DNA of 6,415 nucleotides. Origin: Planctomycetota bacterium. Lineage in GTDB: Bacteria > Planctomycetota > Phycisphaerae > UBA1845 > CAIVHJ01. The stretch is taken from assembly GCA_022573485.1 (NCBI GenBank), contig JACZTW010000228.1:1-6415 (forward strand). The letters are read 5' to 3'. Shown in pieces: positions 1 through 6,061 of this stretch. A program made the translations under genes and the position numbers. Below the pieces are notes generated by a model that saw only the letters and a list, made by a program, of their open reading frames with translations, was not told the origin of the DNA and made no database searches. Within the stretch, counting starts at the first letter, position 1. The number at the start of each line of letters is the position of its first letter.

Positions 1-2
1 CG

Positions 3-617
3 GGGAGCCAGGTGGACTTTAACAGCCTGCGGGCCATCCCCTGGGTGTTCGCCTGGACCCAGACGCGCTACAACGTCCCCGGGTGGTACGGCCTGGGCAC
101 TGCCCTGGAGGCCGTGATCCAGGAGGACCGGGGGAACCTGGACCAGCTGCGCAAGCTGTATGAGGAGTGGTATTTCTTCCACGCGGCCATCGATAACGCC
201 CAGCTGGAAATGGCCCGGGCCCAGCTGGCAACGGCCCGATTCTATGCCCGGCTATCTTCCGGCGAAGGCTTCGACCGGGAGATCGCCAGTGAGTTTGAAC
301 GGACCCGGCAGGCCATTTACCAGATCACCGGCCGGGACAGCCTGCTAGGCCACAACCCGGTGATCCAAAAATCCATTGCCCTGCGCAACCCCTATACGGA
401 CGTGCTCAACCTCCAACAGGTGGAGCTGCTGCGGCGCTGGACTCAGGCCACGAAAAAAGAGCGGGAACCGCTGCGGCAGGCCCTGTTTTTGAGCATCAAC
501 GGTGTGGCGGCGGCCATGCAGAGCACGGCGGTCCACGTCGAGGCCGCGCCCAGAGCGACAACCAGTGCGCTGGCACACGCCGGGGCGTGGGGACAGGAAC
601 AGCGGACCAGGAAGTAG
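3..617 (+). CDS. ppc: Phosphoenolpyruvate carboxylase, C-terminal part (5' end outside window; 3' end altered)
   Basis: Cytosolic enzyme that carboxylates phosphoenolpyruvate with bicarbonate to oxaloacetate, refilling the TCA cycle. The frame is open from the left edge, so only about the last 175 of roughly 900 family residues are here. Family landmarks read in order: SLRAIPWVFAWTQ, then PGWYGLGTAL, then IALRNPYTDVLNLQQVELLRR, and finally LFLSINGVAAAMQST. The family almost always ends a residue or two later in a Thr-Gly carboxyl terminus that contributes to the active site. Here the final Gly and stop are missing after Thr (525-527), and the frame runs on for 29 unrelated codons (Ala-Val-His...Arg-Lys) before a TAG at 615-617. 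Those extra residues are the antisense of the neighbouring HPP gene, so the true coding part ends at about 527. The GTG at 12 is internal, not a start. Family identity is very secure; whether this copy is intact in the organism is doubtful. Confidence 0.93.
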   Translation, partial: GSQVDFNSLRAIPWVFAWTQTRYNVPGWYGLGTALEAVIQEDRGNLDQLRKLYEEWYFFHAAIDNAQLEMARAQLATARFYARLSSGEGFDREIASEFERTRQAIYQITGRDSLLGHNPVIQKSIALRNPYTDVLNLQQVELLRRWTQATKKEREPLRQALFLSINGVAAAMQSTAVHVEAAPRATTSALAHAGAWGQEQRTRK

Positions 618-1120
618 CAAGTGGCCGCCAGGGCCAGTGACGCGCTGCACAACGCCGCCCCGCCGCTCTGGAGCGTGATGGTCTCTCCCCCGAGGAAGCT
701 GAAGACGAGCAACGAGCCTACACCGCAGGCGATGCCAATGAAATGGCCGAGGATGATGGACCGTGGCGCCGCCTGAATGGAAAGCGGGGCGCTGTGCAGA
801 ATGAACGAGGTCGGGCCCAGCGCCGCAAAGAGCAACGGCAAGTCGCAAAGCCACGCCAGCAGGCTGATGATGAGGATCGTCAGTCCGCCGTTGACCGCCG
901 TGAAGACGGAGACGACCGACTTTTCGTCACCGTGGGCCAGCAGGGACGGAATGCTGAGTCGGGCGCGCCAGACCGACCAGCGATTCAGACGGTTCCCGCG
1001 AAGTGGTTCAGAGTCGGAAGAACTCTTGCTCTGAGTTGCGGAATCGGCATCGCCCGGTGCCTCGATAAGCGCCGCGCCGGAGGTCGGCGATGCCGCGTGA
1101 TTGAGAGGGTCCCGATTCAT
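443..1120 (-). CDS. HPP-family integral membrane protein, C-terminus apparently replaced
   Basis: Multi-pass inner-membrane protein of the HPP family (PF04982). Family members have been linked to nitrite transport in chloroplasts and cyanobacteria, but function in other bacteria is mostly unproven. Residues 1-60 are a polar, probably cytoplasmic N-terminus. Hydrophobic segments follow at about 70-92, 96-112, 122-143, 154-172 and 181-197. Conserved-looking pieces are FAALGPTSFILHSAPLS (98-114), PRSIILGHFIGIACG (119-133) and CPHAPACASALVVALG (176-191). The last one corresponds to the family's His-Pro-Pro signature, here His-Ala-Pro. The ATG at 1120 follows an AGGA ribosome-binding site about ten bases upstream on the minus strand. 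From about residue 197 (near base 530) the reading frame is simply the antisense of phosphoenolpyruvate carboxylase and ends at 443 with Phe-Phe-Val-Ala. The natural last membrane segment and tail therefore seem lost. It could be a pseudogene, or intact in the organism if the join is artificial. Confidence 0.8.
   Translation of the reverse strand: MNRDPLNHAASPTSGAALIEAPGDADSATQSKSSSDSEPLRGNRLNRWSVWRARLSIPSLLAHGDEKSVVSVFTAVNGGLTILIISLLAWLCDLPLLFAALGPTSFILHSAPLSIQAAPRSIILGHFIGIACGVGSLLVFSFLGGETITLQSGGAALCSASLALAATCYFLVRCSCPHAPACASALVVALGAASTWTAVLCMAAATPLMLKNRACRSGSRSFFVA
520..540. other. Tail-to-tail junction between ppc and the HPP gene (rearrangement or assembly join)
   Basis: On the plus strand, carboxylase homology is good up to Thr at 525-527 and stops one residue before the family's usual end. 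On the minus strand, HPP-like sequence (ALGAASTW) reaches about base 533 and then becomes the antisense of the carboxylase. Both genes therefore lose their ends at the same place, with no intergenic DNA or terminator between them. Codon style also seems to shift: the left side favours CGG, GGG, CTG and CCC, while the right side is richer in TCG/CGA-containing words and CGC/GGC codons. I judged this by eye and did not count it. Confidence 0.6.
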
Positions 1121-1563
1121 GATCCGGGTTTCCTGAACTCCTCGCCCTGTGGCAGATCGGCAATTCTGGGGGGAGAATCAAGTAAGCCCTGCCAGTTGGG
1201 TCGTGAGGCCCCCTTCCTGCTTGGCCTGCCACGTGATCGGTCTCTCATCGACTAATAGGCGAGCGCCTGTCAAGTTAGTCAGATGGGCGGACCCGCGTGC
1301 GCAGGTGGTGCGCGCCCCTTTGGAAAGTGATTCGGCCTGCGGTCAGGAAGTGTGCGAAGGGCGAAAAGCCCAGTGGCCGAACAAACCCATTTGTGCGCAA
1401 CCGCATGGAGGCAATGATGTAGAATCGGATTCTGAGACTGTCGAGAGTCGAAATCGACGGGGCGCGAAATGTCGCCGGGTGCTTGTTCGGATCGGGTCTC
1501 GCGCTGCCCGGCGATGACTGTACAAGACCAGGCTGATCGGTAAGAATAGCACTGAGGTAAATC
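1121..1563. other. Divergent intergenic region between the HPP gene and the phosphoribosyltransferase gene
   Basis: These 443 bases separate two divergently read genes, so they should hold both promoters. At its edges are an AGGA element for the minus-strand HPP gene (about 1130-1133) and the GAGGT element for the plus-strand gene (1554-1558). I found no convincing -35/-10 pair. A TAGAAT hexamer at 1420-1425 lacks a partner at the right distance. Two short hairpin-capable repeats, AGGCG/CGCCT around 1257-1268 and GGGC/GCCC at 1359-1371, are too small to name. An open frame from 1149 to 1517 crosses the region, but its Arg/Ser/Pro-rich product shows no recognisable fold. Confidence 0.5.
1554..1558 (+). 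promoter_or_regulatory. Ribosome-binding site that decides a GTG start
   Basis: GAGGT lies five bases before the GTG at 1564. The first in-frame ATG (1585) has no comparable purine-rich element at a suitable distance, so the GTG start is preferred for the phosphoribosyltransferase. Confidence 0.65.
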
Positions 1564-2187
1564 GTGCCCCAACCAGCGACTGAAATGACGACCCGAGAAC
1601 CCGACCATATCGATCAGTTCCCGATTTCCGAGGACAGCATTCGCAACCGCGTCTGCGAAATCGGGCGGCAAATCATTGAGGATCTGCAAAAGGATCCGAA
1701 CGCCGACGGCACTATTGATTTGACGGTCATGCCGGTGCTCAGCGGGGCCTTCATGTTTACCGCTGATCTCGTGCGACACTTCCATACCGTCGGCGGGCTG
1801 CACCCGCACAAGCTGATCTGCCCGATCGAGCCGCTGATCGCTCGGAGCTACGGCGAGAAGATCGTGGCCGACCGCGTTGAAGTGGATTGGCGAATGGTTG
1901 ACGAAAAGAACATCCGCGACAAGCATGTGCTGGTTGTGGATGACATCTTCGACTCCGGCCGCACGCTGATGGCCATCCGCGAACAGCTCTTGACCCGTAA
2001 GCCCAAGTCGCTCAAGTTCGCCATCCTGCTCGACAAAATCTGCGGCAGAAGCCCGGACGTGGACATCCAGCCCGACTATACGGCGTTCACGATTCCCGAT
2101 GCCTGGGTGGTCGGCTACGGCATGGATGATGGAGGCCTGTACCGCCACTTTCCATACGTCGACGTGACTCCTCGGCCGCATCCGTGA
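1564..2187 (+). CDS. hpt: Hypoxanthine/guanine phosphoribosyltransferase family protein
   Basis: Cytosolic purine-salvage enzyme transferring the 5-phosphoribosyl group from PRPP to hypoxanthine or guanine, giving IMP or GMP. The 207-residue product shows the type I phosphoribosyltransferase plan. There is a hood/pyrophosphate-loop region VLSGAFMFTADLVR (58-71) and a flexible loop around RSYGEK (94-99). The PRPP-binding loop VLVVDDIFDSGRTL is at 122-135, where human HPRT has an EDIIDTG core; here the first acidic residue is Asp126 and the probable catalytic Asp is 130. A base-binding Lys158 sits in LLDK, and DAWVVGYGMD (179-188) carries the purine-stacking position as Trp181 rather than the usual Phe, with a metal-site Asp188. 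It is slightly longer than the typical 175-185 residues because of an N-terminal extension. It stands alone rather than with tilS/ftsH, its usual partners in many bacteria. Exact base preference (hypoxanthine, guanine or xanthine) cannot be read from the sequence. Confidence 0.88.
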   Translation: MPQPATEMTTREPDHIDQFPISEDSIRNRVCEIGRQIIEDLQKDPNADGTIDLTVMPVLSGAFMFTADLVRHFHTVGGLHPHKLICPIEPLIARSYGEKIVADRVEVDWRMVDEKNIRDKHVLVVDDIFDSGRTLMAIREQLLTRKPKSLKFAILLDKICGRSPDVDIQPDYTAFTIPDAWVVGYGMDDGGLYRHFPYVDVTPRPHP

Positions 2188-2200
2188 TGCGCATCATCGT

Positions 2201-3760
2201 TCATTTCAACTCGGCCATACCCTGTTTGAAGACAATATCCACCGGAATACCGGCCTTCCGCAGGCCATCGAGGTCCGAGCGCAGTTGCGAACGCATCGAG
2301 CCCATAATGGCCATCAACATACTGTATCCGTCGTAATTGCCCCGCCCCTGAAAGGTCAGAATCGTACTGGACAATGCTTCGACAGCCTTGGGGATGCTGT
2401 CGAAATCGACACGGTATTTTCCAGTCGCCGAGTCGCGTGTGACAGCCTTCATGTCGTTGAACCAGTTGAACCGCAGCATATTGGCCCGCCCGTGGGCGCT
2501 GGCCGCACCGAAGCGGATCGAGCGGAACATGCCCGCGAGGAACGTCACATAGTTGTCCTTGATATCGCCGCCGGTGATCGCGCCCCCCTCACGGAGTTGT
2601 TCGATCATGAACAGACCGAGGACGTCGGCTTTGCCTTCTTCGAGTGTCGAAGCAAGATCCTGGAGTGCCTCGCGAACCGTCCCTTTGCCGTTAATTGTGT
2701 TCTTGATGCCGAGCCCGTGGGCGACCTCATGGAACATCGTATTCTCGAAGAATGCGTCGAAGGTCACGTGCTTGAGCTGATCTTCGGCGATGAGTTCTTT
2801 GGCGATGGGCATCAAGATCTTGTCGAATTTGGCCCGCATGACGTTTTTGAGTTGCAGGCGGCGCGTGCCCTTCTTGAGCTGCACTTGCTCGTCATTGGGC
2901 AGGTTGATGGCAATGGTCTTGGCCCCGGCGTTGCAGTCGCCTGCGTAGTAAATGACGTCATAAGCATTCAGATCCGAATCCGTGCCGGGCTCCTCCGACT
3001 TGAACTCGTCTCCGACGGGCAGTGCCCGCTGCAAGTCCGGCAGGAACTTGGCGTACTCGGCGAGCTTCTTGCTCCACTTTTTGTCCTTGACCAGCACATA
3101 GGCCTCGTGAGCGGCCTTGTAGCCGAAGAGTTTGTCCTCATAGGTCTCGATCGGGCCTATGACGATATCGATGCCGTTGTTCTTCATGTCCAGCCAGGCT
3201 TCGTCGCTCTCGCGGTACTTGCCGGTGCGCAGGGCCTTCGCGCGCAGCGTGAGGTACTTCTTCAAGCCCGGATCTTTGGCGAGCGCGGCGGCCTGCTCGA
3301 GCTTCTCGGCGGCGATGCGCGTCGGCTCTTTGAAAAACTCGTGATAGGGAATGGCCTTCAGCTTGCCTTCCGCGTCTCGGCGAACGATCGTGTAGAGGCT
3401 CTTGAGTTCTTTGGCTTGGTCGGCCTGCTTGGCGAGCGCCTGTTCAAATTTCTCTTTGGTCATGTCCTGCGGGTAGAAGTTCGCTCCCAGCGGCTTGGCC
3501 TTGACGCCCGGGACAAACGGCTTGTCATCGCCCAGCCGATCCCAGGGCCCGTAGTTGATCTTGGCGAATTGCCTCGTCGCGGGGTCCGAGATCGACGCCA
3601 GCAGCTTCTGACGGTCACCATAGGCCTCGATCCAGAAAATCTTGTGCATTTGCTCGGCGGCTTCGATCAGCAGCGGGATCATCTTTCGCTCGTCGGGCGA
3701 CAGCTTCTTGAGGTCCGTCGTGAGGCGAACTTCGGCGTAACTCTTCACGCGGTCTGCCAT
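2201..3760 (-). CDS. M49-like zinc metallopeptidase (dipeptidyl-peptidase III-related)
   Basis: Predicted zinc-dependent peptidase of the dipeptidyl-peptidase III-like group, which removes dipeptides from peptide N-termini; the precise substrate is unknown. In this 519-residue frame the zinc site is HEVAH at 344-348 (His344, Glu345, His348). The third ligand is expected in EEGKAD at 374-379, equivalent to the EECRAE motif of classical enzymes. Classical dipeptidyl-peptidase III has a six-residue HEXXGH; the five-residue form is known in Caldithrix abyssi and in plant Nudix-fusion relatives. Other conserved-looking stretches are YYAGDCNAGAKTIAINLPND (271-290), RRLQLKNVMRAKFDKIL (300-316), IRFGAASAHGRANM (415-428) and IPVDIVFKQG (505-514). 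The ATG at 3760 has only a weak AAGG element upstream. The signal peptide lies just upstream in another frame, so this start probably reflects a frame break and the ancestral protein was about 579 residues and exported. It converges on the phosphoribosyltransferase gene with 13 bases between stops. Confidence 0.85.
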   Translation of the reverse strand: MADRVKSYAEVRLTTDLKKLSPDERKMIPLLIEAAEQMHKIFWIEAYGDRQKLLASISDPATRQFAKINYGPWDRLGDDKPFVPGVKAKPLGANFYPQDMTKEKFEQALAKQADQAKELKSLYTIVRRDAEGKLKAIPYHEFFKEPTRIAAEKLEQAAALAKDPGLKKYLTLRAKALRTGKYRESDEAWLDMKNNGIDIVIGPIETYEDKLFGYKAAHEAYVLVKDKKWSKKLAEYAKFLPDLQRALPVGDEFKSEEPGTDSDLNAYDVIYYAGDCNAGAKTIAINLPNDEQVQLKKGTRRLQLKNVMRAKFDKILMPIAKELIAEDQLKHVTFDAFFENTMFHEVAHGLGIKNTINGKGTVREALQDLASTLEEGKADVLGLFMIEQLREGGAITGGDIKDNYVTFLAGMFRSIRFGAASAHGRANMLRFNWFNDMKAVTRDSATGKYRVDFDSIPKAVEALSSTILTFQGRGNYDGYSMLMAIMGSMRSQLRSDLDGLRKAGIPVDIVFKQGMAELK

Positions 3761-3939
3761 GGTGGGCCCTTTGGTTTGGCGGGCCCTTTCGGTTTGGCGG
3801 GCTCGGCCTTCTTGGCCTCCGGTTTCTTGTCTTCAGGCGGTTGTTTCGCGTCCTGAGGGCCAGCCGTCGTTGAGGTTGCGAAGGCTTGAACCATTGTGAG
3901 TATGACGATGGCGGCGAGGGCGTTTGGTTTCCTGAACAT
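3745..3939 (-). pseudogene. Signal peptide and Lys/Pro-rich linker of the M49-like peptidase, out of frame with it
   Basis: The 64-residue frame begins MFRKPNALAAIVILTMVQAF: a basic n-region and a hydrophobic core of about 15 residues, followed by small residues suited to signal peptidase I (after Ala near 21 or 26). From residue 27 it is a Lys/Pro/Glu/Ala-rich spacer ending in two AKPKGP repeats, then a short non-homologous end (Pro-Trp-Gln-Thr-Ala) and TGA. A good GGAG ribosome-binding site lies seven bases before the ATG at 3939, far better than that of the downstream peptidase start. Shifting the frame by -1 inside the second AKPKGP repeat, around 3766-3772, joins it directly to the peptidase (…KGPTMADRV…). 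I read it as the N-terminus of the peptidase gene separated by a one-base loss. Real mutation, sequencing error and programmed frameshifting are all possible. A separate small secreted peptide is less likely. Confidence 0.75.
3764..3798 (-). repeat. Tandem 18-base repeat with a one-base deletion in the second copy
   Basis: Read on the minus strand, copy 1 (3798-3781) is GCCAAACCGAAAGGGCCC, and copy 2 (3780-3764) is the same sequence with the single G after AAACC missing (17 bases). Copy 1 encodes Ala-Lys-Pro-Lys-Gly-Pro. If the missing base were restored, copy 2 would encode the same six residues and run straight into the peptidase frame. This is direct internal evidence for where the reading frame was lost. 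Confidence 0.9.
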
Positions 3940-4106
3940 TATTAATCTCCGATTCGTGGCCTATTAGGGGCTGCATGGTTCCGAGAGGGTATAATAGTAG
4001 TCGTAAACATGGGCACTGTGCAAGAGAACAGGGCCGATCGGATGAGGCCCGTGGGCTGACGGTGGTGCCGCCGCCCGGAGTACGGTGGCGGCTGAGGAGG
4101 CGTGCG
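3940..4106. promoter_or_regulatory. Divergent promoter region between the peptidase leader and the DCC-family gene
   Basis: This 167-base gap separates two divergently transcribed genes. It contains the ribosome-binding sites of both: GGAG on the minus strand about seven bases before the ATG at 3939, and GAGGAGG on the plus strand at 4094-4100. A perfect TATAAT sits at 3990-3995 on the plus strand, but no TTGACA-like element lies 16-18 bases upstream, so the promoter call is weak. The AT-rich patch 3985-4010 is nonetheless the most promoter-like part. Confidence 0.35.
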
Positions 4107-4559
4107 ATGGCGCAGAATCAAGCCAAAGCGGTGGTCGTCTATGACGGCGAGTGTTCGTTCTGCCTGCGGCAGATCGAGCGGATCAAGCGGCGCGATCGAC
4201 ACTCGCGATTCGAGTATGTTCCGCGCCAATCGCCGGGGTTGGACGAGCGGTTTCCACGATTGGCAGATGGCGATTTCAATAGTGGGATGCGGCTGATCAC
4301 GCCCGGAGGTGAAATCCTCGTCGGCGCCGATGCGCTGTATCACATTGTTCGGCGTCTCCCCATCTGGGGGAACATAGCCTGGATCTACCGGCTGCCCGGC
4401 CTGAACGCGCTGGCCCGATTGGCCTATCGCTGGATTGCCGCCAACCGCCAGAGGCTCGGGCGATCTGGCGCCGAAACCTCATGCAGCGCTCCACCCGATG
4501 CCGACAAGAACTCCACCGCCGGCGCTGGCGGACACGGTGTGCGCCGTGCGGGCGACTGA
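4107..4559 (+). CDS. DCC-family (DUF393) thiol-disulfide oxidoreductase-like protein
   Basis: Small protein of the DUF393/DCC family, thought from its CXXC-type motif to act as a thiol-disulfide oxidoreductase; substrate and role are not established. Of 150 residues, 8-120 match the family. They include the signature VVYDGECSFC (10-19) with the Cys16/Cys19 pair, then GMRLITPGGEILVGADAL (60-77), the RLPIWGNIAWIYRLPG segment (83-98), and a C-terminal YRWIAANRQRLG helix (107-118). The last 30 residues are Gly/Ala/Ser-rich with one more cysteine (126) and look unconserved. The start at 4107 is set by a strong GAGGAGG at 4094-4100, six bases upstream. The frame is open back to 3975, but that part encodes an Arg-rich, non-homologous stretch and crosses the promoter region. 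No signal peptide is visible, so it is probably cytosolic. It may be cotranscribed with the DUF819 gene 150 bases downstream. Confidence 0.85.
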   Translation: MAQNQAKAVVVYDGECSFCLRQIERIKRRDRHSRFEYVPRQSPGLDERFPRLADGDFNSGMRLITPGGEILVGADALYHIVRRLPIWGNIAWIYRLPGLNALARLAYRWIAANRQRLGRSGAETSCSAPPDADKNSTAGAGGHGVRRAGD

Positions 4560-4642
4560 TCGCGCTCTTGATCACAAGCATCATCGCCGCCCTATTCGCT
4601 TCTTGGCTCGCCACCAACGACGCCGATTCGCTCCGTTTTTGA
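4481..4642 (+). CDS. Possible 53-residue small membrane protein (low confidence)
   Basis: An ATG at 4481 opens a frame ending at a TGA (4640-4642). The product has an Arg/Cys-rich head (MQRSTRCRQELHRRRWRTRC), then one plausible membrane helix (LIALLITSIIAALFASWLA, about residues 27-45) and a short acidic tail. The first half overlaps the last 79 bases of the DCC-family gene in another frame; the second half lies in otherwise empty sequence and uses mostly G/C in third positions, as expected for coding in this genome. There is no clear ribosome-binding site, so expression could depend on translation of the preceding gene. It may equally be chance, or the decayed tail of a lost gene. I recognise no family. 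Confidence 0.25.
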   Translation: MQRSTRCRQELHRRRWRTRCAPCGRLIALLITSIIAALFASWLATNDADSLRF

Positions 4643-4709
4643 GGCAGAACCGCCCTGCCGCCATACGCAACTGGACGCCTTGGCAAAGATACCTTATTAG
4701 TGCCAGGCA

Positions 4710-5942
4710 ATGTTCGCAGCGGTGACAAGCCAGAGCCCGATCGTACAGCACCCAGCCGGCATTCTTGCCGTACTGCTGACCGTGTTGGCCGTCATTTTCT
4801 GGCTCGCCGAACATCCCGTCTTCGGACGCCTGTTCAAAATCATACCCGTCCTTGTGTTCTGCTACTTCGTGCCCGCTGCACTCGCGACGGCAGGACTCAT
4901 ACCGGTTGAATCAGAACTCTATAGCTTCGTGAAGACGTTCGTTCTGCCCGCAAGCCTCGTGCTTTTGATCCTCGCCCTGGATTTGAAGGGCATTGTGAAA
5001 CTCGGCCCCAAGGCTGTGGTGATGCTCCTGGCCGGTACGTTCGGCGTGGTCATCGGCGGCCCGATCGCGTTGCTGCTCACTGGGTTCATGTTGCCGCCCG
5101 ATGCTTGGCAGGGCATGTCCACCCTCGCGGGAAGTTGGATCGGCGGCGGCGCCAATATGCTGGCTCTGAAGGAGGCGTCCGGAGCTTCAGAGGAAATGTA
5201 CGGGGCTGCGGTCGTGGTCGATGCTGCGGTCGGTGGCATGTGGATGGGAATTTTGCTCTACGTCTCGGGGCGACAAAAGTCGATCGATCGCTGGACCGGC
5301 GCTGATGCCCAGGCCATTCGTGATCTGGAGCGCCGCATGGAGGATTTTCAGGAGCGATCATCACGCGTTGCAAGCGTTTCCGATTTTATGCAGATTCTCG
5401 CGATCGGGTTCCTCGGCGGCTGGCTGAGTTACAAGACAGGCGAATTGCTGGGGGAGTTTCTCGCACAGAGCGAGACGCTATCGTTCATCACTGTCTTCGT
5501 TCCCAAATCCGCTTGGAAGTACGTGATCGTCACGACGCTCGGGGTGGCATTATCCCTGACGCCGGCTCGCCAGCTTGAGGGAGCGGGCGCCTCGAAGCTC
5601 GGCACTGTGATGATCTACTTGTTGGTGACGTGTATCGGCGCCGGCGCTGATTTCACGCAGATCTGGGACAATCCGGGCTTCCTCGTAATGGGTGCGATAT
5701 GGATGCTGATTCACGTAGTTATATTGTTGGGCGTCGGCTGGCTGATTCGTGCTCCGATCTTCTTCATTGCCGTGGCATCGCAGGCCAACATCGGCGGAGC
5801 CGCCACTGCGCCGGTCGTGGCCTCGGCGTTTCATCCCTCATTGGCACCCGTCGGAGCGCTGCTGGCCATCGCGGGCTATGTATTAGGTACCTACTGCGGC
5901 CTGTTGTGTATGTATTTGCTCAAGATCGTAGCGGGCATTTGA
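4710..5942 (+). CDS. DUF819 family multi-pass membrane protein (YjcL-like)
   Basis: Integral inner-membrane protein of the DUF819 family, related by name to Bacillus subtilis YjcL. The architecture suggests a transporter, but no substrate is established. The 410 residues hold about ten hydrophobic segments, at roughly 15-33, 42-62, 76-91, 101-127, 165-185, 226-244, 270-286, 298-316, 324-347 and 378-407. A charged, probably cytoplasmic loop (about 188-225, with ERRMEDFQERS) divides two halves. Each half carries a Gly-rich conserved motif: GSWIGGGANMLALKEA (141-156) and ASQANIGGAATAPVVASAF (356-374). This resembles the inverted-repeat design of many secondary transporters. The ATG at 4710 follows an in-frame stop at 4698-4700. 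Its only ribosome-binding-site-like element (CAGG) is too close, so initiation may be weak or leaderless; GTG at 4722 is the alternative. Length is normal for the family. Confidence 0.88.
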   Translation: MFAAVTSQSPIVQHPAGILAVLLTVLAVIFWLAEHPVFGRLFKIIPVLVFCYFVPAALATAGLIPVESELYSFVKTFVLPASLVLLILALDLKGIVKLGPKAVVMLLAGTFGVVIGGPIALLLTGFMLPPDAWQGMSTLAGSWIGGGANMLALKEASGASEEMYGAAVVVDAAVGGMWMGILLYVSGRQKSIDRWTGADAQAIRDLERRMEDFQERSSRVASVSDFMQILAIGFLGGWLSYKTGELLGEFLAQSETLSFITVFVPKSAWKYVIVTTLGVALSLTPARQLEGAGASKLGTVMIYLLVTCIGAGADFTQIWDNPGFLVMGAIWMLIHVVILLGVGWLIRAPIFFIAVASQANIGGAATAPVVASAFHPSLAPVGALLAIAGYVLGTYCGLLCMYLLKIVAGI

Positions 5943-6018
5943 CGGAACTCTTGCCTCGGCGGTGATATTGAACAGCCCGTCGGATGCCAGAGCCTGCGGA
6001 TGAGCACCGATCTCCCGG

Positions 6019-6046
6019 TTGACAAATCGGGTTCATCGTGTATCTT
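6019..6046 (+). promoter_or_regulatory. Sigma70-type promoter for the initiator tRNA
   Basis: A perfect -35 hexamer TTGACA at 6019-6024 is followed, after 16 bases, by TATCTT at 6041-6046, which matches four of six -10 positions. Transcription would start near 6052-6054, about ten bases before the mature tRNA 5' end. It is the best promoter match I found in the window, as expected for a strongly expressed tRNA gene. Confidence 0.65.
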
Positions 6047-6061
6047 GCGTGCCTATTCTGT

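Noticed and set aside
1359..1371. GGGC-GAAAA-GCCC hairpin as an intrinsic terminator
   Set aside because: Only four base pairs with no T-run on either strand, and it lies between divergent genes where no terminator is expected.
1149..1517. A 122-codon plus-strand frame in the divergent intergenic region
   Set aside because: No recognisable fold, Arg/Ser/Pro-rich composition, no good ribosome-binding site, and it would occupy the region needed for the phosphoribosyltransferase promoter.
1279..2181. A 300-codon minus-strand frame opposite the phosphoribosyltransferase
   Set aside because: The plus strand carries the PRPP-binding loop and other conserved motifs; the antisense product resembles nothing and is explained as a shadow.
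2285..3856. A 523-codon plus-strand open frame opposite the peptidase gene
   Set aside because: It is the antisense shadow of the M49-like gene in a GC-rich region. Its product is Leu/Val/Gly/Arg-rich without recognisable motifs, and the minus-strand frame has clear family motifs.
3990..3995. Perfect TATAAT as a confident promoter for the DCC-family gene
   Set aside because: No -35-like hexamer lies at the right spacing and the hexamer is over 100 bases from the start codon, so it is noted only within the low-confidence promoter region.
3975..4106. N-terminal extension of the DCC-family protein to the ATG at 3975
   Set aside because: The extra 44 residues are Arg-rich and non-homologous. 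The start at 4107 has a strong GAGGAGG element, and the extension would cover the divergent promoter region.
4297..4728. Minus-strand frame of 143 codons opposite the DCC-family gene's end
   Set aside because: Arg-rich shadow product with no motif; the plus strand explains most of the region.
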